Source: Climacteris rufus (Eukaryota > Chordata > Aves > Passeriformes > Climacteridae). From it: a stretch of DNA of 64,000 nt. The stretch covers positions 8,581-72,580 of the forward strand of contig VZRZ01000467.1 in the NCBI GenBank assembly GCA_013398175.1, written 5' to 3'. A program made the position numbers and the translations under genes. The notes under the pieces were generated by a model, which searched no databases, was not told the origin of the DNA, and saw only the letters and a program-made list of their open reading frames with translations. This document shows, in pieces, positions 1 through 11,910 of this stretch. Within the stretch, counting starts at the first letter, position 1, and every line of letters starts with the position of its first letter.

Positions 1-133
1 CAGGGACACACAGGGACACACAGGGACAGTCAGGGACACTGAGGGACAGTCAGGGACACTGAGGGACAGTGAGGGACAGTCAGGCACACACAAGGACAGT
101 GAGGGACACACGGGGACAGTGAGGGACACACAG
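1..133. repeat. Decamer tandem array at the window edge
   Basis: Thirteen 10-bp units of the form CAGGGACACA / GAGGGACAGT, running off the left edge. The purine-rich strand is plus. Confidence 0.9.
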
Positions 134-3100
134 CGTTCTCCTGGCACCAAGCACCTCTCAGAGCACACTCAGAGAGCTGCCCCTTCAGTCACTACAATCC
201 AACACTCTGAGTTAAAGCTTTCCTAATTAAAACACAACCAAACCTCCGTCATTGCTACCAGCATCATCCACGTTCCTTGCAAGTCACTCTACACAACCCA
301 AAGAAACAAATCCTGCCCTGATCACCAAGCTGGATCCCAACCCTACAGGGGCCACCTCAGACACAACTCCAGGCTCTGTACGCTCCCCAAGCTCAGCTTT
401 GAAACAGAAAAGCATTTAAAATAAAGCTCAGCTGGTATTTAAAGCCTGAAGTTTTGTTCTGCTGCAAATCCCAGGCTGTAACTGAAAGGGAAAGGCAGAG
501 GAAGGGAAGGACGAGTCCCTTCAGAGGCGCCGGGGAAGGGCTGCTGGAGAACCGGGGTGCGTCAGGAGGCTCCAGGGCCGCACCAACCCAGCCCCCTGCT
601 CCCAGCTGCAGCGCCTCACGGCCTGCAGAACCCACTGCTTGCCTTGGAAATGGTTTAGCAGCAGAGAACTGAGGCGATCCAGAAGGAAATGCCACCCCAA
701 GCTCCGGGGGAAGCAGCGCTGGGGAGCTCCTGCGCTGGAACCCCAGACCCTGCAGAGCTGCTCAGCTCACGGGGCAGGAAAGCGCTGAGGGAAGGGAGGG
801 ATTCTGCAGCGGAGAATCAGAACACGGGCATAGAGCACAGCCAGGGAAAAGAACCCAGAGCAGTGACCAAAGGTGAATCCAAATATTTGAGGTGCAGACC
901 TGTGCCTTTACCCCCTCTGGCCCTCGGGCTGGGATGGAGGAGTGACCACAGGTGGCCCTTTGCTGTCCTGGCCACCTGAAGGGGCCAGGGGCTCTGCAGG
1001 TAGGCAGCACACCAAGGGTTTGCAGAGCCTGAGCAAGGCACCACAGGCTGACAAGCAGGAAGGTTTGATTTATTTCTTTCCCCTGAAACTGTCCATGAAG
1101 TGCTTGTTTTCCCTTGTCCAAGCAGCACCTGCACGATTCCATCTGTCCAGCTGCCAACTGCTCACCCTGACCCATCTGCCCGGGTTCAGGGAATGGAATT
1201 ACTGCTGGGCACTGGCCCGAGCTGCAGGGATGAGGCAGCACAAGCACAAGCTCTCATGTCCTGTTCTTCTCCAGGGGTGGCAACCCCACATCCCGCTTGT
1301 TCTCCCTGCAGTATCCCTCTTTCCCGACCTCCCACCAGCCTTGGTCACGTTCCTGCAGCTCCTGCAGGGCTGGCAGCTGCCTGCAGCTCCAAGGCACCGG
1401 CCCTCAGGGTCACCCCTTGCAAACATCTCAGATGTGCAATCCAAGCAAATGCTCCAAAGTGCTGGAGTGGGGGAGAGTCCTTTGTTAATATCCTTAATTG
1501 GAAATAAGGCTGAGTGAATTTAAATTAGCTGATTGATCCCAATAAGGAAAGGAAATCAAGTTGTTAAGGATGGTGAGAACTAATGATTGAACAGAGGCAA
1601 GAAGTCCATTTTCCTGCTGCTGCTCAGCTCAGGGGTTTGGGTGTCTCCCTCCTGCCCGAAGGAGCAGCAGCTTTGCCAGCCCCAGCCCCAGCATCGCCTC
1701 CAGGGGCTGCAAAAAGCCACCAGGGCCAGCCCAGAGCTGCTCCTTCCCTCAGGGTCCTGGTTTGGCCATGAGGCTGCATCGTTCTCCAGCCAGCCTGGCA
1801 GCAAAGGCTTCCAGCTCTGCTTTCAGCTCATGAGAAAAAGGCAGAGTCCCCAAAATTCCCTTTTTTTCCTCTTTGAGTGAAGAGGCAGCAGACCAGAATT
1901 CCAAGTTTGCAGACAGTGAAGTTCCAGGCAGGTCCTTGTCACTCTTCACTGCCCTCTCACTCATTGCAGAACCTGTCACCTTTTCAAGCCCTGACAAGGA
2001 AAATGCTCTGAGGTGGTTTCAGCTGAGCTCTGTGAGCAAAGGAGCAGCAGGGGTGGCTGCCAGGGGCGGTGGGGCTGGGCTGAAATGCTGCACACACAGC
2101 CCTGCTCAGCCCCAGGAGCACGGCTGGGCACACCCAGCAGCAGGGAAACCTTCAGCAGTGGAGATCTGTGAGAGGAACCTGAGCAAAATCCACCCAAAAA
2201 ATCCCAGGAGCAATATCAGGGTCCAAATATGAAAATAATCAAGGTTCTAAAATCTTCACAGAATTTCCAAGAACAAGGATGCTTTCCTGTGCTGAAGGAG
2301 CAACATAGTTGGGTATTGAACATCACACTGTGCACAGAAAATTCAGATGTGGAGTCCAATGCAACTGCTCACCCCAAACATGCACGAATTTACACAATTG
2401 GGAGCGTGCTGTCCTCCACCACAGCACAGGCTGAGTTACCTTTTAAAGAGATTTTATTGCAATTAGAAGTTTAACCCAAACCTGAACCAACAAGAAACCT
2501 GCAAAGCAAATGTCATGATTTGCATGCTCAAATATTCTGCAGACTTAAAAAAACAAAGCAAATATCCAAACGAATAGGCCTGGCTGAATGGAGTGTTCCC
2601 TCCAGTTTATGTGACCCCGCTGCAGTTTCCTACAGGAACCATGAGCTGCAAATCAGGCCCAAAGTCCATTTTCAGGCAGGAATAAACCAAAAGCGATGGG
2701 CAGAATTTTAATTCCAACTTCACCATTATTGCAGGAAATCTTTCCCCCTCTGAGGCTGAGCTGAAGAAGCCAAGCAGAAAAGTTTTACCACAAGCTTCAG
2801 GAACAGCTCCTGTACAACGGGAGTATAGAAATTCAATTATTAATTACTCTGGAAGAGAAGGAAACTCTCTGAAGGCATTCAGAGAGATAAAAGCAGCAGG
2901 AGCAGAGCTGTGGGGCAGCAGGGAACACCCTGCACACAAGTCAGGACATCCTGGTGGGCTCAGAGAGGGAGTTTGGGGATCCAACCTAAAATTCAGGCAG
3001 CAAGAACCCACGAGCTGCTCCCTGCTGCCAGACCAAAGGCATGGAAAGTAAAATAAACCCCACTTGCACCATTTCTGCTCCTCTTTGAGATGAAGCTGGG

Positions 3101-4128
3101 TGGTTTTTTAGCTTGGAGAGGTGCAGGAGCCACAGCAGCAGAGTTTCCCTGAGCAGTGAAGGAGGGGAACCTGGGCCACTCGAACACAACGTGATCCCAG
3201 GAGGAGGCACTTCTGTCCAGGGTGTGCACCCAGTGCCTTGGGATGGCAGCACAGGGATGAGACACAAAAGCAATCCATCGACAGGAGCGTTTCTTGCTTC
3301 CAAAGGATCTATTTGAAGCTGATGACAAAGAATGTTCCCCCCTTCCCACTCGAGTCTCAAGTGCTCCTCATCCCCGTTCCTGGAGACGGAGCAGCCAGGG
3401 CCCTGCTGCAGGCACAGCCCCACAGGGAACGGCTGCAACGCAGGAAAAACCCAACCCAGAGTGCTGAGAACAAAGAGAGAAAGAATTCCACTTGTTCCAG
3501 CCCCTTCAGCTGACAGAAGTGGAATGCAGGTTTAAGAACCCCTGGTCTCGCTTCTGCCTCTCCACAGGCTCGTCCCTGAGGTGGAGAGGAGCACAGCACT
3601 GCTCTCCACCTCCCATTTGCTCAGCATCTCTCCTCTGCTGATTTTTCTGCACTCACTGTTATCGCCACATAACGGAGGGGATGTGTTAGGATGAATAAAT
3701 AGTATCGCTAGGACAATTTTTATGGCATATAATTCACTCAGACAGACATCAAAATCCCACTCCATGGGTGCTCACACGAGGTGAATTCACACGCTGGTTC
3801 TGTTCCTGAAGGATTAAACACATTTTCAAAGGGTCTCACACAATGGTGCTGCTGAGAACCTGGTGATAGTCATCATTAACAAGAGATTTAATTTAAAGAT
3901 TGGGGAACGCTCACGGTATCAAAGAGGCAGCTCCTATTGGTGCAGGCTGGGATTCAGCAGCTGGGGAAGTGCTGGCAGAAAATATCCCCTCCTCAGCCAC
4001 CTGCAGAGCACTGAGCACTGTCACACAGCCCTGCCTGGGGGCACAGGGACATCCACAGCCACAGCCCCCGGTGGGTCACTGTGGCAGTGCCCAGATCTGC
4101 CTTCCCCAGCAGCTCTGAAACCTCCAGA

Positions 4129-4392
4129 GCAGAGCTCAGGGCACCCCAGGAGTGCTCAGAGCACCCCAGCTCAGCCCCAGGAGTGCTCAGAGCACCCCAG
4201 CCCAGCCCCAGGAGTGCTCAGGGCACCCCAGCTCAGCCCCAGGGATGGCTCAGAGCACCCCAGCCCAGCCCCAGGAGTGCTCAGAGCACCCCAGCCCAGC
4301 CCAGGGATGGCTCAGGGCACCCCATCCCAGCCCCAGGAGTGCTCAGGACACCCCAGCCCAGCCCAGGGATGGCTCAGAGCACCCCAGGGACC
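4129..4392. repeat. Minisatellite, about 29-32 bp units
   Basis: Around nine units built on GCTCAGAGCACCCCAGCCCA followed by CCCCAGGAGT or GGGATG. Proline/serine-rich open frames here are repeat by-products. Confidence 0.85.
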
Positions 4393-5657
4393 CACCCTGC
4401 ACACCCCAGGGCTCTGCCAGTGCCAGCCCTGGGTGCTCACACAGGAGGTGTGAACTCTGCAGGCTTCCCCACACGAGCTCTTGCTGTGAAGGCAGCTGAG
4501 AGCCAGAGCTCGAGAACAGCCAGCATGCCAGGGTAAATGCTCAATTTGAGGGAGCAGAGGTGGCAGGGAGGCCTCTCTGCAGTGCAATCCCATCTGACAA
4601 AGCCCTGCAGGATCCAGGCACAGCTCTGCAGTGGGAGCAGCCCCAGCCCAGCCTCAGCCACAGGGTCCCTTTAGACACAAATCCTTTATCTCAGCACCAG
4701 CCCTCGCTCCCCTGGGAGTTCTTGGGGAAAGCAGATGAACTTTCCAATTTCTGCTGCTCATCACCCTTCTGTGCCAGGGTAACCCCTCAGCCTGAGCTCC
4801 TGGCACAGCCCTCTGGCTGGGATGTGTGGCCAGGGCTGAGCTGCTCCTGCTGCCCACAGCGTTCCAACTCTGCCCACACCTCCCCAGAGCTCAGTGCTGC
4901 TCAGAGACCCAGGGCTGCAGCCCCCAGCCTTCCTGTGCCACAAATCACCAATCCCACTTGCAAACAGTGCTGCTGCTCAGTGGGAACCATCAGAGCTCTC
5001 CTGCTGGGGATAACTCCCAGGGATGCTCTTCCTGGTGCACCTTTGGCTTCAGCTGGGAGCAGAGGGAAGGGAGATGCCAGGGATGTCATTGGTACAATCT
5101 GGAGCTGTAACAGCCTCAGTTGGACAGGCTGAGCCACTCACCAAAACCAGATGTTTCTGCCCAATTTACACCGAGGGCAGGAGCAACACCAGGCTCCCAT
5201 CACACAGGGCTGTGAGCAGCCTAAGGGTGACATCAACAATGAGGGGGAGCAGGCTCTGTTAGAAATGATCCTACAAACCTTTCAGCAGTTTTTAGCCAAA
5301 TCCCAGCCTTCTGGGGCGACTCCAAAGGCCGAATTTAACAGCAGTGTGTTCCCAGTGGAAACTGTGCTGTTCCTGCACACAGCACTCCCACTGCCCCAGG
5401 AACTGTGACCCAGAGCAGAGGAGATGAAGGATGAGAAGTTCTCATCAATTTTCAATCAAAGTAAAACAAATCCTCCCATGAACTGATTTCTTTTGATCAC
5501 AGTTCAAGGCAATTATTCAACACAACACATTTCAACTGCTGCTGCGAAAATCTGAGGGAGAGGGAAGAGCAGGCCAGGGTGGGGTGGCCCTGAGGTGACA
5601 GCTCCAGCTGTGCCCTCTGTGTCACCCTGTGCCCAACCCCTCCCCAGGGCATTCCAG

Positions 5658-5912
5658 TCATGGAATCATGGAATCCTGGGTTGGTTTGGGTTGGAAAGGA
5701 CCTGAAAGATCATCCAGGGCCACCCCTGGATCATCCAGGGCCACACCTTCCCCTGTCCCAGGTGCTCCCAGCCCCATCCAACCTGGCCTTGGGCACTGCC
5801 AGGGATCCAGGGGCAGCCACAGCTTCTCTGGGCACCCTGTGCCAGGGCCTGCCCACCCTCCCAGGGAAGGATCTCTTCCTAAATTGTTCAGAAACATCCT
5901 CCATCTAAAACC
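5658..5912 (-). mobile_element. CR1 LINE 3'-end fragment
   Basis: Reads TCATGGAATCATGGAATC, then the TTTGGGTTGGAAAGGACCT block, CATCCAACCTGGCCTTGGGC and TTCTCTGGGCACCCTGTGCC. This is the reverse complement of the CR1 3' end with its octamer tail repeats, so the element is on the minus strand, about 250 bp and 5'-truncated as usual. Confidence 0.85.
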
Positions 5913-6010
5913 AACTGACAGAACACCCTGCAGCACCCTGCACTCACACGAAACCATCCCTGGGTGCCACAGGAAACAGCCCCAGCACGAGTGGGGCAGG
6001 CAGGAGTTAC

Positions 6011-6151
6011 CTGTGCACTTCCTGTCCGTGTCCTCCTTCTTGGAGCCCGTGATGGTCAGCTTGCAGTTGAAGTTCTCCTCCCAGTACTCAGCAAACCACA
6101 CGTTCCTCCTGTTGTTCTCCAGGGTGCGGGAGGTGAAGTAGGTGTCAAACC
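6011..6151 (-). CDS. GRM7: GRM7-like receptor, internal exon 5 (ligand-binding domain)
   Basis: A 141-bp internal exon. A C/T-rich tract ending CTCTGCAG precedes it and the donor GTAACT follows. Two bases complete the Gly codon from exon 4, and one base carries over to the next exon, which is off the left edge. The peptide begins FDTYFTSRTLENNRRNVWFA and ends DTDRKCT, about residues 346-391. Two Cys (about 374 and 390) correspond to a disulfide pair known in mGluR7, and GSKKEDTDRKC is GRM7-specific. Only about two of 48 residues differ from remembered human GRM7 (Ala to Thr, Ser to Thr), so this exon is far more conserved than exons 3 and 4. The minus-strand frame stays open well into both flanking introns by chance; the splice sites set the true ends. 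Confidence 0.96.
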
Positions 6152-6576
6152 CTGCAGAGGGGGCAGAGGGACGGCTGAGGCTGTGCTGCACTGCAGAGCT
6201 GGAACCCTGGACACAAACCCTGCCCCTGTGCCTCCCCCAGCACCCAGCACCTCCCTGTCCACGGGAGGTGACCGTGGCCAGAAGGAAAATCCACGTTTTG
6301 TCACCTGCATCTTGCAGGGAAATGACCTGGGGGGTCACTCCCCTAGAGGGAATGTCTCTAACCACCAGGTGTAAAGGTGGGCCAGACAAATGTAAAGCAG
6401 ATGAATACAAAGAGTGATAAGGAAAAAGCGTGGATCAGACACGTACCAACAAGGAATGGCAATAACTGAGATGGTGCAGCTGATACTGGGCTGGGCTCGA
6501 GACAAGCAGGGCTGTCCTGACCCTGCAGGTTCATCTCCCCAGGCTCTGAGCACACACAGCACCCCTGGAACCACCA

Positions 6577-6738
6577 GCCACCACCACATCCCACAACAAC
6601 ACACATCCTGTCACCATCCCTCTGTTCTGGGCCACCACCACATCCCACAACAACACACATCCTGTCACCATCCCTCTGTTCTGGGCCACCACCACATCCC
6701 ACAACAACACACATCCTGTCACCATCCCTCTGTTCTGG
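6577..6738. repeat. 54-bp tandem repeat, three copies
   Basis: Three almost perfect 54-bp units beginning GCCACCACCACATCCCACAA. Because 54 is a multiple of three, long frames stay open on both strands without coding meaning. The array lies about 430 bp upstream of the exon 5 acceptor. Confidence 0.93.
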
Positions 6739-7040
6739 GGTTTCCCTGGCAAATAAGATTTGCAGGAGTACAAATACATCAGTGCACGTCTCCAGGTGCT
6801 CACACACCGAGCCTTTTGTCATTTTTCATGTCTGTTTTCTCAGTGCAGCTGGCAGGAGCTGTATCCACTCATCTGCTCAGAAGGAACAGTGCCTGGAGTG
6901 ACACAGCCAAGTGTTCCTGGCACAGAGCAAGGCAGGGTTTGTCACCTGTGCTGCTGAGGTGCCAGGAACCAGCGATGCTGTCACAGCCCTGCAGCCCCAT
7001 CACAGCTGCCAGCACCCCAAACCCCTGCTGATCTTCACAG

Positions 7041-7162
7041 GCTTCCCAAACCAGCTCTATCCTTCCCAAACCAGCTCTATCCTTCCCAAACCCAGCTCTA
7101 TCCTTCCCAAACCAGCTCTATCCTTCCCAAACCCTGCTGTACCCTTCCCAAACCCAGCTCTG
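7041..7162. repeat. 20-bp tandem repeat, about six copies
   Basis: Units of CCTTCCCAAACCAGCTCTAT with small variants. Confidence 0.9.
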
Positions 7163-7428
7163 TGGGCACAGTGGCACAGGGTGGAACCCCGGGCAGCAGA
7201 ACCGTGTGGCACAGTTAAATGAGCACAGCAATCCTTGCACTGGGGATATAAACAGCACAGCCCCAGCTGTTTTGACCTTGGAAAGGGACTGGGAATGGAG
7301 TCAATCCCTGCTCTCCTCTCAGCCCTGTGCCGCTGACCCAGCCTGATCCTGCTGCTCAGCACAGCCCCCAGCCCAAAGCCAGCCAGGCACCGGCACTGAG
7401 GCTCCCCAGGAGCAGCAAAGCAAAGGAC

Positions 7429-7500
7429 AGATGTCCCTGCAGCCTCCCAGCAACTGGAGATGTCCCTGCAGCCTCCCAGCAACTGGAGATGTCCCTCCAG
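7429..7500. repeat. 29-bp tandem repeat, 2.5 copies
   Basis: AGATGTCCCTGCAGCCTCCC plus AGCAACTGG, repeated exactly at 7429-7457 and 7458-7486, then a partial unit. Confidence 0.9.
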
Positions 7501-7802
7501 CCCTGGGCAGCAGCAGCCAGAGCCCCTGGACACCTCCCAAACCGTGGAAAATGCCAGTGACCCACCCAGGGGCTGGAGGAAGCCTCAGCGCTGCCTTCCA
7601 GTTTGACTGAGCACTCCAGGCGCTCCACAAGCTCTGCAAGCCCTGTCCAGCTCCTCTCGTGGCCACTGCAGCTGGAAATGGAACCTCCCTGGGATAAAAT
7701 GGACCAAGGGCAGGAAAAGAGATGTCCTGGGATGGCAGAGACCCCCAGCTCTTCCTGCTGCACTTATCCTAAGGCAGGAACTTCACTGGGCTTCTCACAC
7801 AT

Positions 7803-8410
7803 CGAGGAAATAATTTGTTAAAACTCCTGTGACACCTGCTCTAGTTAATTAATAATAATAATAATTAATAAATTAGTGATTTAGGAATGTTTCTGTGCAG
7901 TCTCTAAAAGGCTAGCATTATCTCTCTACCCAAACCATTCTGGGCTTCTATGATTACCCCTTCTAAGATAAAATTTCCTAAGGGAAATATTCTCATGGAT
8001 GGGTTAGAAGAACATTCAGAATCAGCTTTTAGGTGCACACAACCTTATTTTTTTTCCTGTAAAGCTGTGTATATTGGTTTTCCTCGTAATTAAAAGAGCA
8101 TTTCAAAGGGGATATTCAGTCCTGAGACCTACAACATCCATATGGCTCAGAAAGAGAACCAATAAACTTCCCCCACGTGCCAAACTCACTGACCTCTGGG
8201 GAAAGTGCTCTATAACTTAATAACATAAAATCAATAAGTCCTGATAAAACTGTAATAGAATTCCATATGGATGACTCTAAACCTTTACAGATTTAATAAC
8301 AAATAATAACATTCCCATTGATTTGTTTAATGACCCCTCTGCATTCACGAGGAGGAATATGGATCCCTATTAAAAAGGGAACATTTTTTACCATTATTTT
8401 CTATTGATCA
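7803..8410. other. AT-rich island, possible conserved non-coding element
   Basis: A GC-poor stretch with TTAATTAATAATAATAATAA and repeated TAAT motifs, inside otherwise GC-rich intron. No coding or mobile-element signature. Regulatory function is only a guess from composition. Confidence 0.3.
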
Positions 8411-8587
8411 GGACAAGCAGGTGAGTGACAGTGGGACGGGGTTCAGAGCTGGACAAATTCCTGTTCATTCCTGACTGCAGATCCCAGGAATGCTGCTCCC
8501 ACACTGCCAAAATCCTGGAGCAGCCCTCCCAAGGCAGCACCTTGGGCACTGCCCCCCTGCCCAGCCCAGGTAGGGACAGGGAGCCCA

Positions 8588-8700
8588 GGATGGGTTGGGT
8601 TGGAAGGACTCAGAGCCCATCCCAGCCAAGCAGGGACACGTCCCCTGTGCCAGGCTGCTGCCAGCCCATCCAGCCTGGCCTGGGCACTGCCAGGGCTCCC
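8588..8700 (-). mobile_element. CR1 LINE fragment, diverged
   Basis: Contains GGGTTGGGTTGGAAGGACTC and CCCATCCAGCCTGGCCTGGG in CR1 order, minus orientation. It is short and worn, and its limits are approximate. Confidence 0.6.
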
Positions 8701-9752
8701 TGAGGCTGCTCCTGCCCCTCCCTCAGCGCAGCCCCAGCCCCACCTGGGAATCCCAAAGGCACCTCTGGCTTCAGACACTTCCTTGGAACAGACGGGATGC
8801 ACAAACACGCAGGCTGAAGAAGGCAATCTGCTCAATCTGAAACGTTCTCTGCAGCAAGGACCTTCCTGACACACACAGATTCCCCTTCAGAGCCTCTGGG
8901 AATTGGATGACCCAACAGAACAAGCTGGATGCTTAAATGCAAAAGGAGGAGTGATCACTTCTCACCCCTCACCAGGCCCAGTGCTGCACTGGTGTGACAA
9001 GATTTACTGATTCCCCTGTGCTCTCCATATTTCATACTTTAGCAAATTACTTTTGCAGCAAATACCTCTAAGAGATATAAATAGTTGTGGTACGAGATTT
9101 TCCAAATTACAATGAATCTCTTATTACTTCAAATCACTGTGATTTGATTAAATCATTATTGTTACACATAGAAAGATGATAGTGCCTAAAGGATTCATTT
9201 ATTTTCCACCACAGGATAAACATGTACATGAAGTACAAGGAGATGAAACAGATTTACAGGGGAAAAAGGGGGAGAATGGAGGGAGGAGTGGGGGAAAGGG
9301 AGCCAATCCCAAGGATTGTGGGGATTGCACCCAAATCCAATCCCAGCCCACTATGGAAAAGCCCAGAGAAGGAGTTCCTTGGCTCTGAGCACTCGTGGCT
9401 GTTCTGCTGCTGCTCTCAGGGTGCCCCTTTGACCAGGACAGGAGTTCTCAGTGCCTGAGTGACTGAAATGAGAGATCCAGGGGGAGATGGGAATGTCTGG
9501 GTGCTCTGCTCCACATTTCCAGGCAGTTGTGTGCACAGAGCCCTGGGGCTGCTCCCTCAATTCCCAGCCAGGCAATGAGCCCTGCTGGCTCAGGGCTGCA
9601 CTCACCCCCTCCAAACCCTCAGTGATTTATTTCTAACACTGATCTTGCATCTCTGCTTCCATGGGATGCCCATTTCCCATTTCCTGGCTGGAGGCAGGGC
9701 CCAGCTCCCTGGCTGAGGGATCTCTGGGGAGGATGCTCGGCCAGGGCAGCTG

Positions 9753-10110
9753 CAGCCCAGGGCTGAGGGAGCTGGGCAGGAGGGATTCATCCCTGGGAAA
9801 GGGTCAGGAACAGGCCCAGGGGGAAGGAATGGGCTGCAGGGACACGGGGGGTACCCAGGCAAAGCACAGCCTGTGGAAACAGAGGTTAAACAGGGGATCC
9901 AAGGCTGGGCTGGCAGCAGTGGAAGCAGCAGCAGCCCAGGGATGAAGGAGCTGGGCAGGAGGGATTCATCCCTGGGAAAGGGTCAGGAACAGGCCCAGGG
10001 GGAAGGGATGGGCTGCAGGGACCCAGGCAAAGCACACCCTGTGGAAACAGAGGTTAAACAGGGGATCCAAGGCTGGGCTGGCAGCAGTGGAAGCAGCAGC
10101 AGCCCAGGGG
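9753..10110. repeat. Tandem duplication, about 170-180 bp units
   Basis: Two long units starting CAGCCCAGGG (9753 and 9932), with a third start at 10100. The units share AGGGATTCATCCCTGGGAAA, AAACAGAGGTTAAACAGGGG and other blocks. They differ by a short insertion, giving periods of 179 and 168 bp. Confidence 0.88.
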
Positions 10111-10261
10111 AGCTGCCAGCTCCTGCAGGGAGAACAGCAGTGGGTGCCTCGGTGCCAGCAGGACAAAGGAAACAGGGATGTAGAGAACTGTGCCACCTCT
10201 GCTTGGTGCCATCTCCAGCACAGGCTGCAAACCACCCCTGCCACGGGTCAGCAGGGACCAC

Positions 10262-10985
10262 AGGGGTTATTTAATAAGGAAAATCATTAAGCCTAATTAA
10301 ACCACCAAATTATTGAGCTACTGCATTTCTCATGTGCCTCAGGTTTTGTCATTCTCAGCACAGGTGAGAGCAAATCCAACACATTGACCCAGTTTCATTC
10401 CAGCACTGACAGGATCACTTTATGATGTATTAATTCCCCTGTTTAGCCCCAAGGATGCCCACACTACTGACAGCCAGTTATTTACTCACCTAGTAAATCA
10501 TCCCTTGCAACAATTATTGGTGCCAAATGAGTTGAAAGCAGCTACTCAAACACTTTTCCCATTTTCCTAGCATTTAACCCAAAGCAGTTTCATTTACTGG
10601 CATTAAATGTGGGATGACAGGATGAATTTTAAGACAGCAAGTCTCTCTGCAGATTCTGTGATGTTTTCCAAGCCACACACTGTGGGGTGTTATGGGACCA
10701 TTAAGTCAATCTACAGATTTTTTTTTTACGTTCTTACTCAGTAAAAAGGCCATAATAGAAATGATTTTATGAACTTCCATCATGCCATAAAAGTGCTTTG
10801 CAGTTGTTTTCTTTCTCAATAATTGCTGATTACAACAGTGATAAAGGGTGTTTCAGTTGGTGTCACATTTGACTCTGTACACACACGACATAAATCATGT
10901 GCAGAGGAAACTGCACTCAGGGCAAATCTGGGGTTTTAAGCTACAAAGGTTCTGTTAGGGAAATAGAGAGAGATTGGCTGAGCAT
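10262..10985. other. AT-rich island, possible conserved non-coding element
   Basis: About 720 bp of unique, AT-leaning sequence free of recognisable repeats, between a duplicated GC-rich block and the next minisatellite. Conservation is not testable here. Confidence 0.3.
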
Positions 10986-11649
10986 CCTCATGATCACTTT
11001 GATAAAATTTACAGCTGCCACGGCAATGAGATGGTGACCCAGGCGGTGCTGGCAGGGAAAGGTTCACACACAACTGGATTATGGTTCAGTGAGCTCCATG
11101 TGACTGCCCAGCCCCTGAGAGCTCCTGTGGGCACCCACAGCAGCAGCACAAGCCCTGAATTTGTCTCCATCTCCCCTTTCAGTGGCACCAGCTGGGCTGG
11201 GGCTCTCACTGGGCACTCACAGGGAGCTCAGCCCAGCCCTGGCTTCTCCTGCTGCTGGGTGCCCCAGGATCACCCCCGGGGAAGCATCACTGGTAAATGA
11301 GCAAAAAAAAGAGCAAAGTCAGGCCTGAGAGCACCCAGAGCTGTGCTGCGGCAGGAGGTGGAGGCTGCAGCTGCCCTTCCTGCAGAGCTGCAGGCTCCAT
11401 GGGCACCGGGATGCTGCAGTTCAGCCAAGAGGGGCTCTGCAGCTGGCTCAGGACACAGGCCAGGCTGGAGACCACAGCCACAGCTCTGGTTCAGCTGAAC
11501 ACCCCCTGCCCCTCACAGGCTCCTGCTGGGAATGAGCAATTCCCCAGGGACTGCAGGGAGGGGGTGCCAGGCACGGGCAGAGGTGATGGGCTCAGCCCTG
11601 GGGCTGGGACTGGGGTGTCCTCCCTGCCCCAGGCCATGGGTCCTGCACA

Positions 11650-11910
11650 GAACACCCCAAGTGCTGCTCCTTGGGATTCCAGAACAGCCCAAGTGCTGCT
11701 CCTTGGGATTCCAGAGCACCCCAAGTGCTCCTCCTTGGGATTCACAGAGCACCCCAAGTGCTGCTCCTTGGGATTCCAGAAGCCACCAACTGCTGCTCCT
11801 TGGAATTCCCAGAACCCACCAACTGCTGCTCCTTGGAATTCCCAGAACCCACCAAGTGCTGCTCCTTGGGATTCCAGAGCACCCCAAGTGCTCCTCCTTG
11901 CGATTCCCAG
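11650..11910. repeat. Minisatellite, about 33-36 bp units
   Basis: About eight units built on CCAAGTGCTGCTCCTTGGGA followed by TTCCAGAGCACC or a close variant. Confidence 0.87.

Larger units (their letters stand above)
1..6010 (-). other. Partial intron after exon 5 of the GRM7-like gene
   Basis: Non-coding. It starts at the GTAACT donor of exon 5 and runs off the left edge. I looked on the minus strand for the next family exon (about 200 bp, encoding a conserved FVIDAVYAMAHALH-type segment) and did not see it, so the intron is at least 6 kb. Contents are a decamer array at the left edge, a minisatellite near 4.1-4.4 kb and a CR1 fragment near 5.7 kb. From about 140 to 4120 and from 4400 to 5650 I see nothing beyond ordinary intronic sequence. 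Confidence 0.8.

Noticed and set aside
3863..4536. Proline/serine-rich frames of 115-196 aa
   Set aside because: They are translations of the minisatellite at 4129-4392 in three frames.
1..6010. Next receptor exon (about 200 bp) expected on the minus strand
   Set aside because: I looked for the conserved FVIDAVYAMAHALH-type segment and saw no match, so the exon is probably beyond the left edge.
5658..6410. 250-aa minus-strand frame containing exon 5
   Set aside because: Only 6011-6151 is exon. The frame stays open into both introns by chance, and clear splice sites define the exon.
6577..6738. CRISPR-like direct repeats
   Set aside because: The 54-bp units are contiguous with no unique spacers, and the sequence is avian nuclear DNA.
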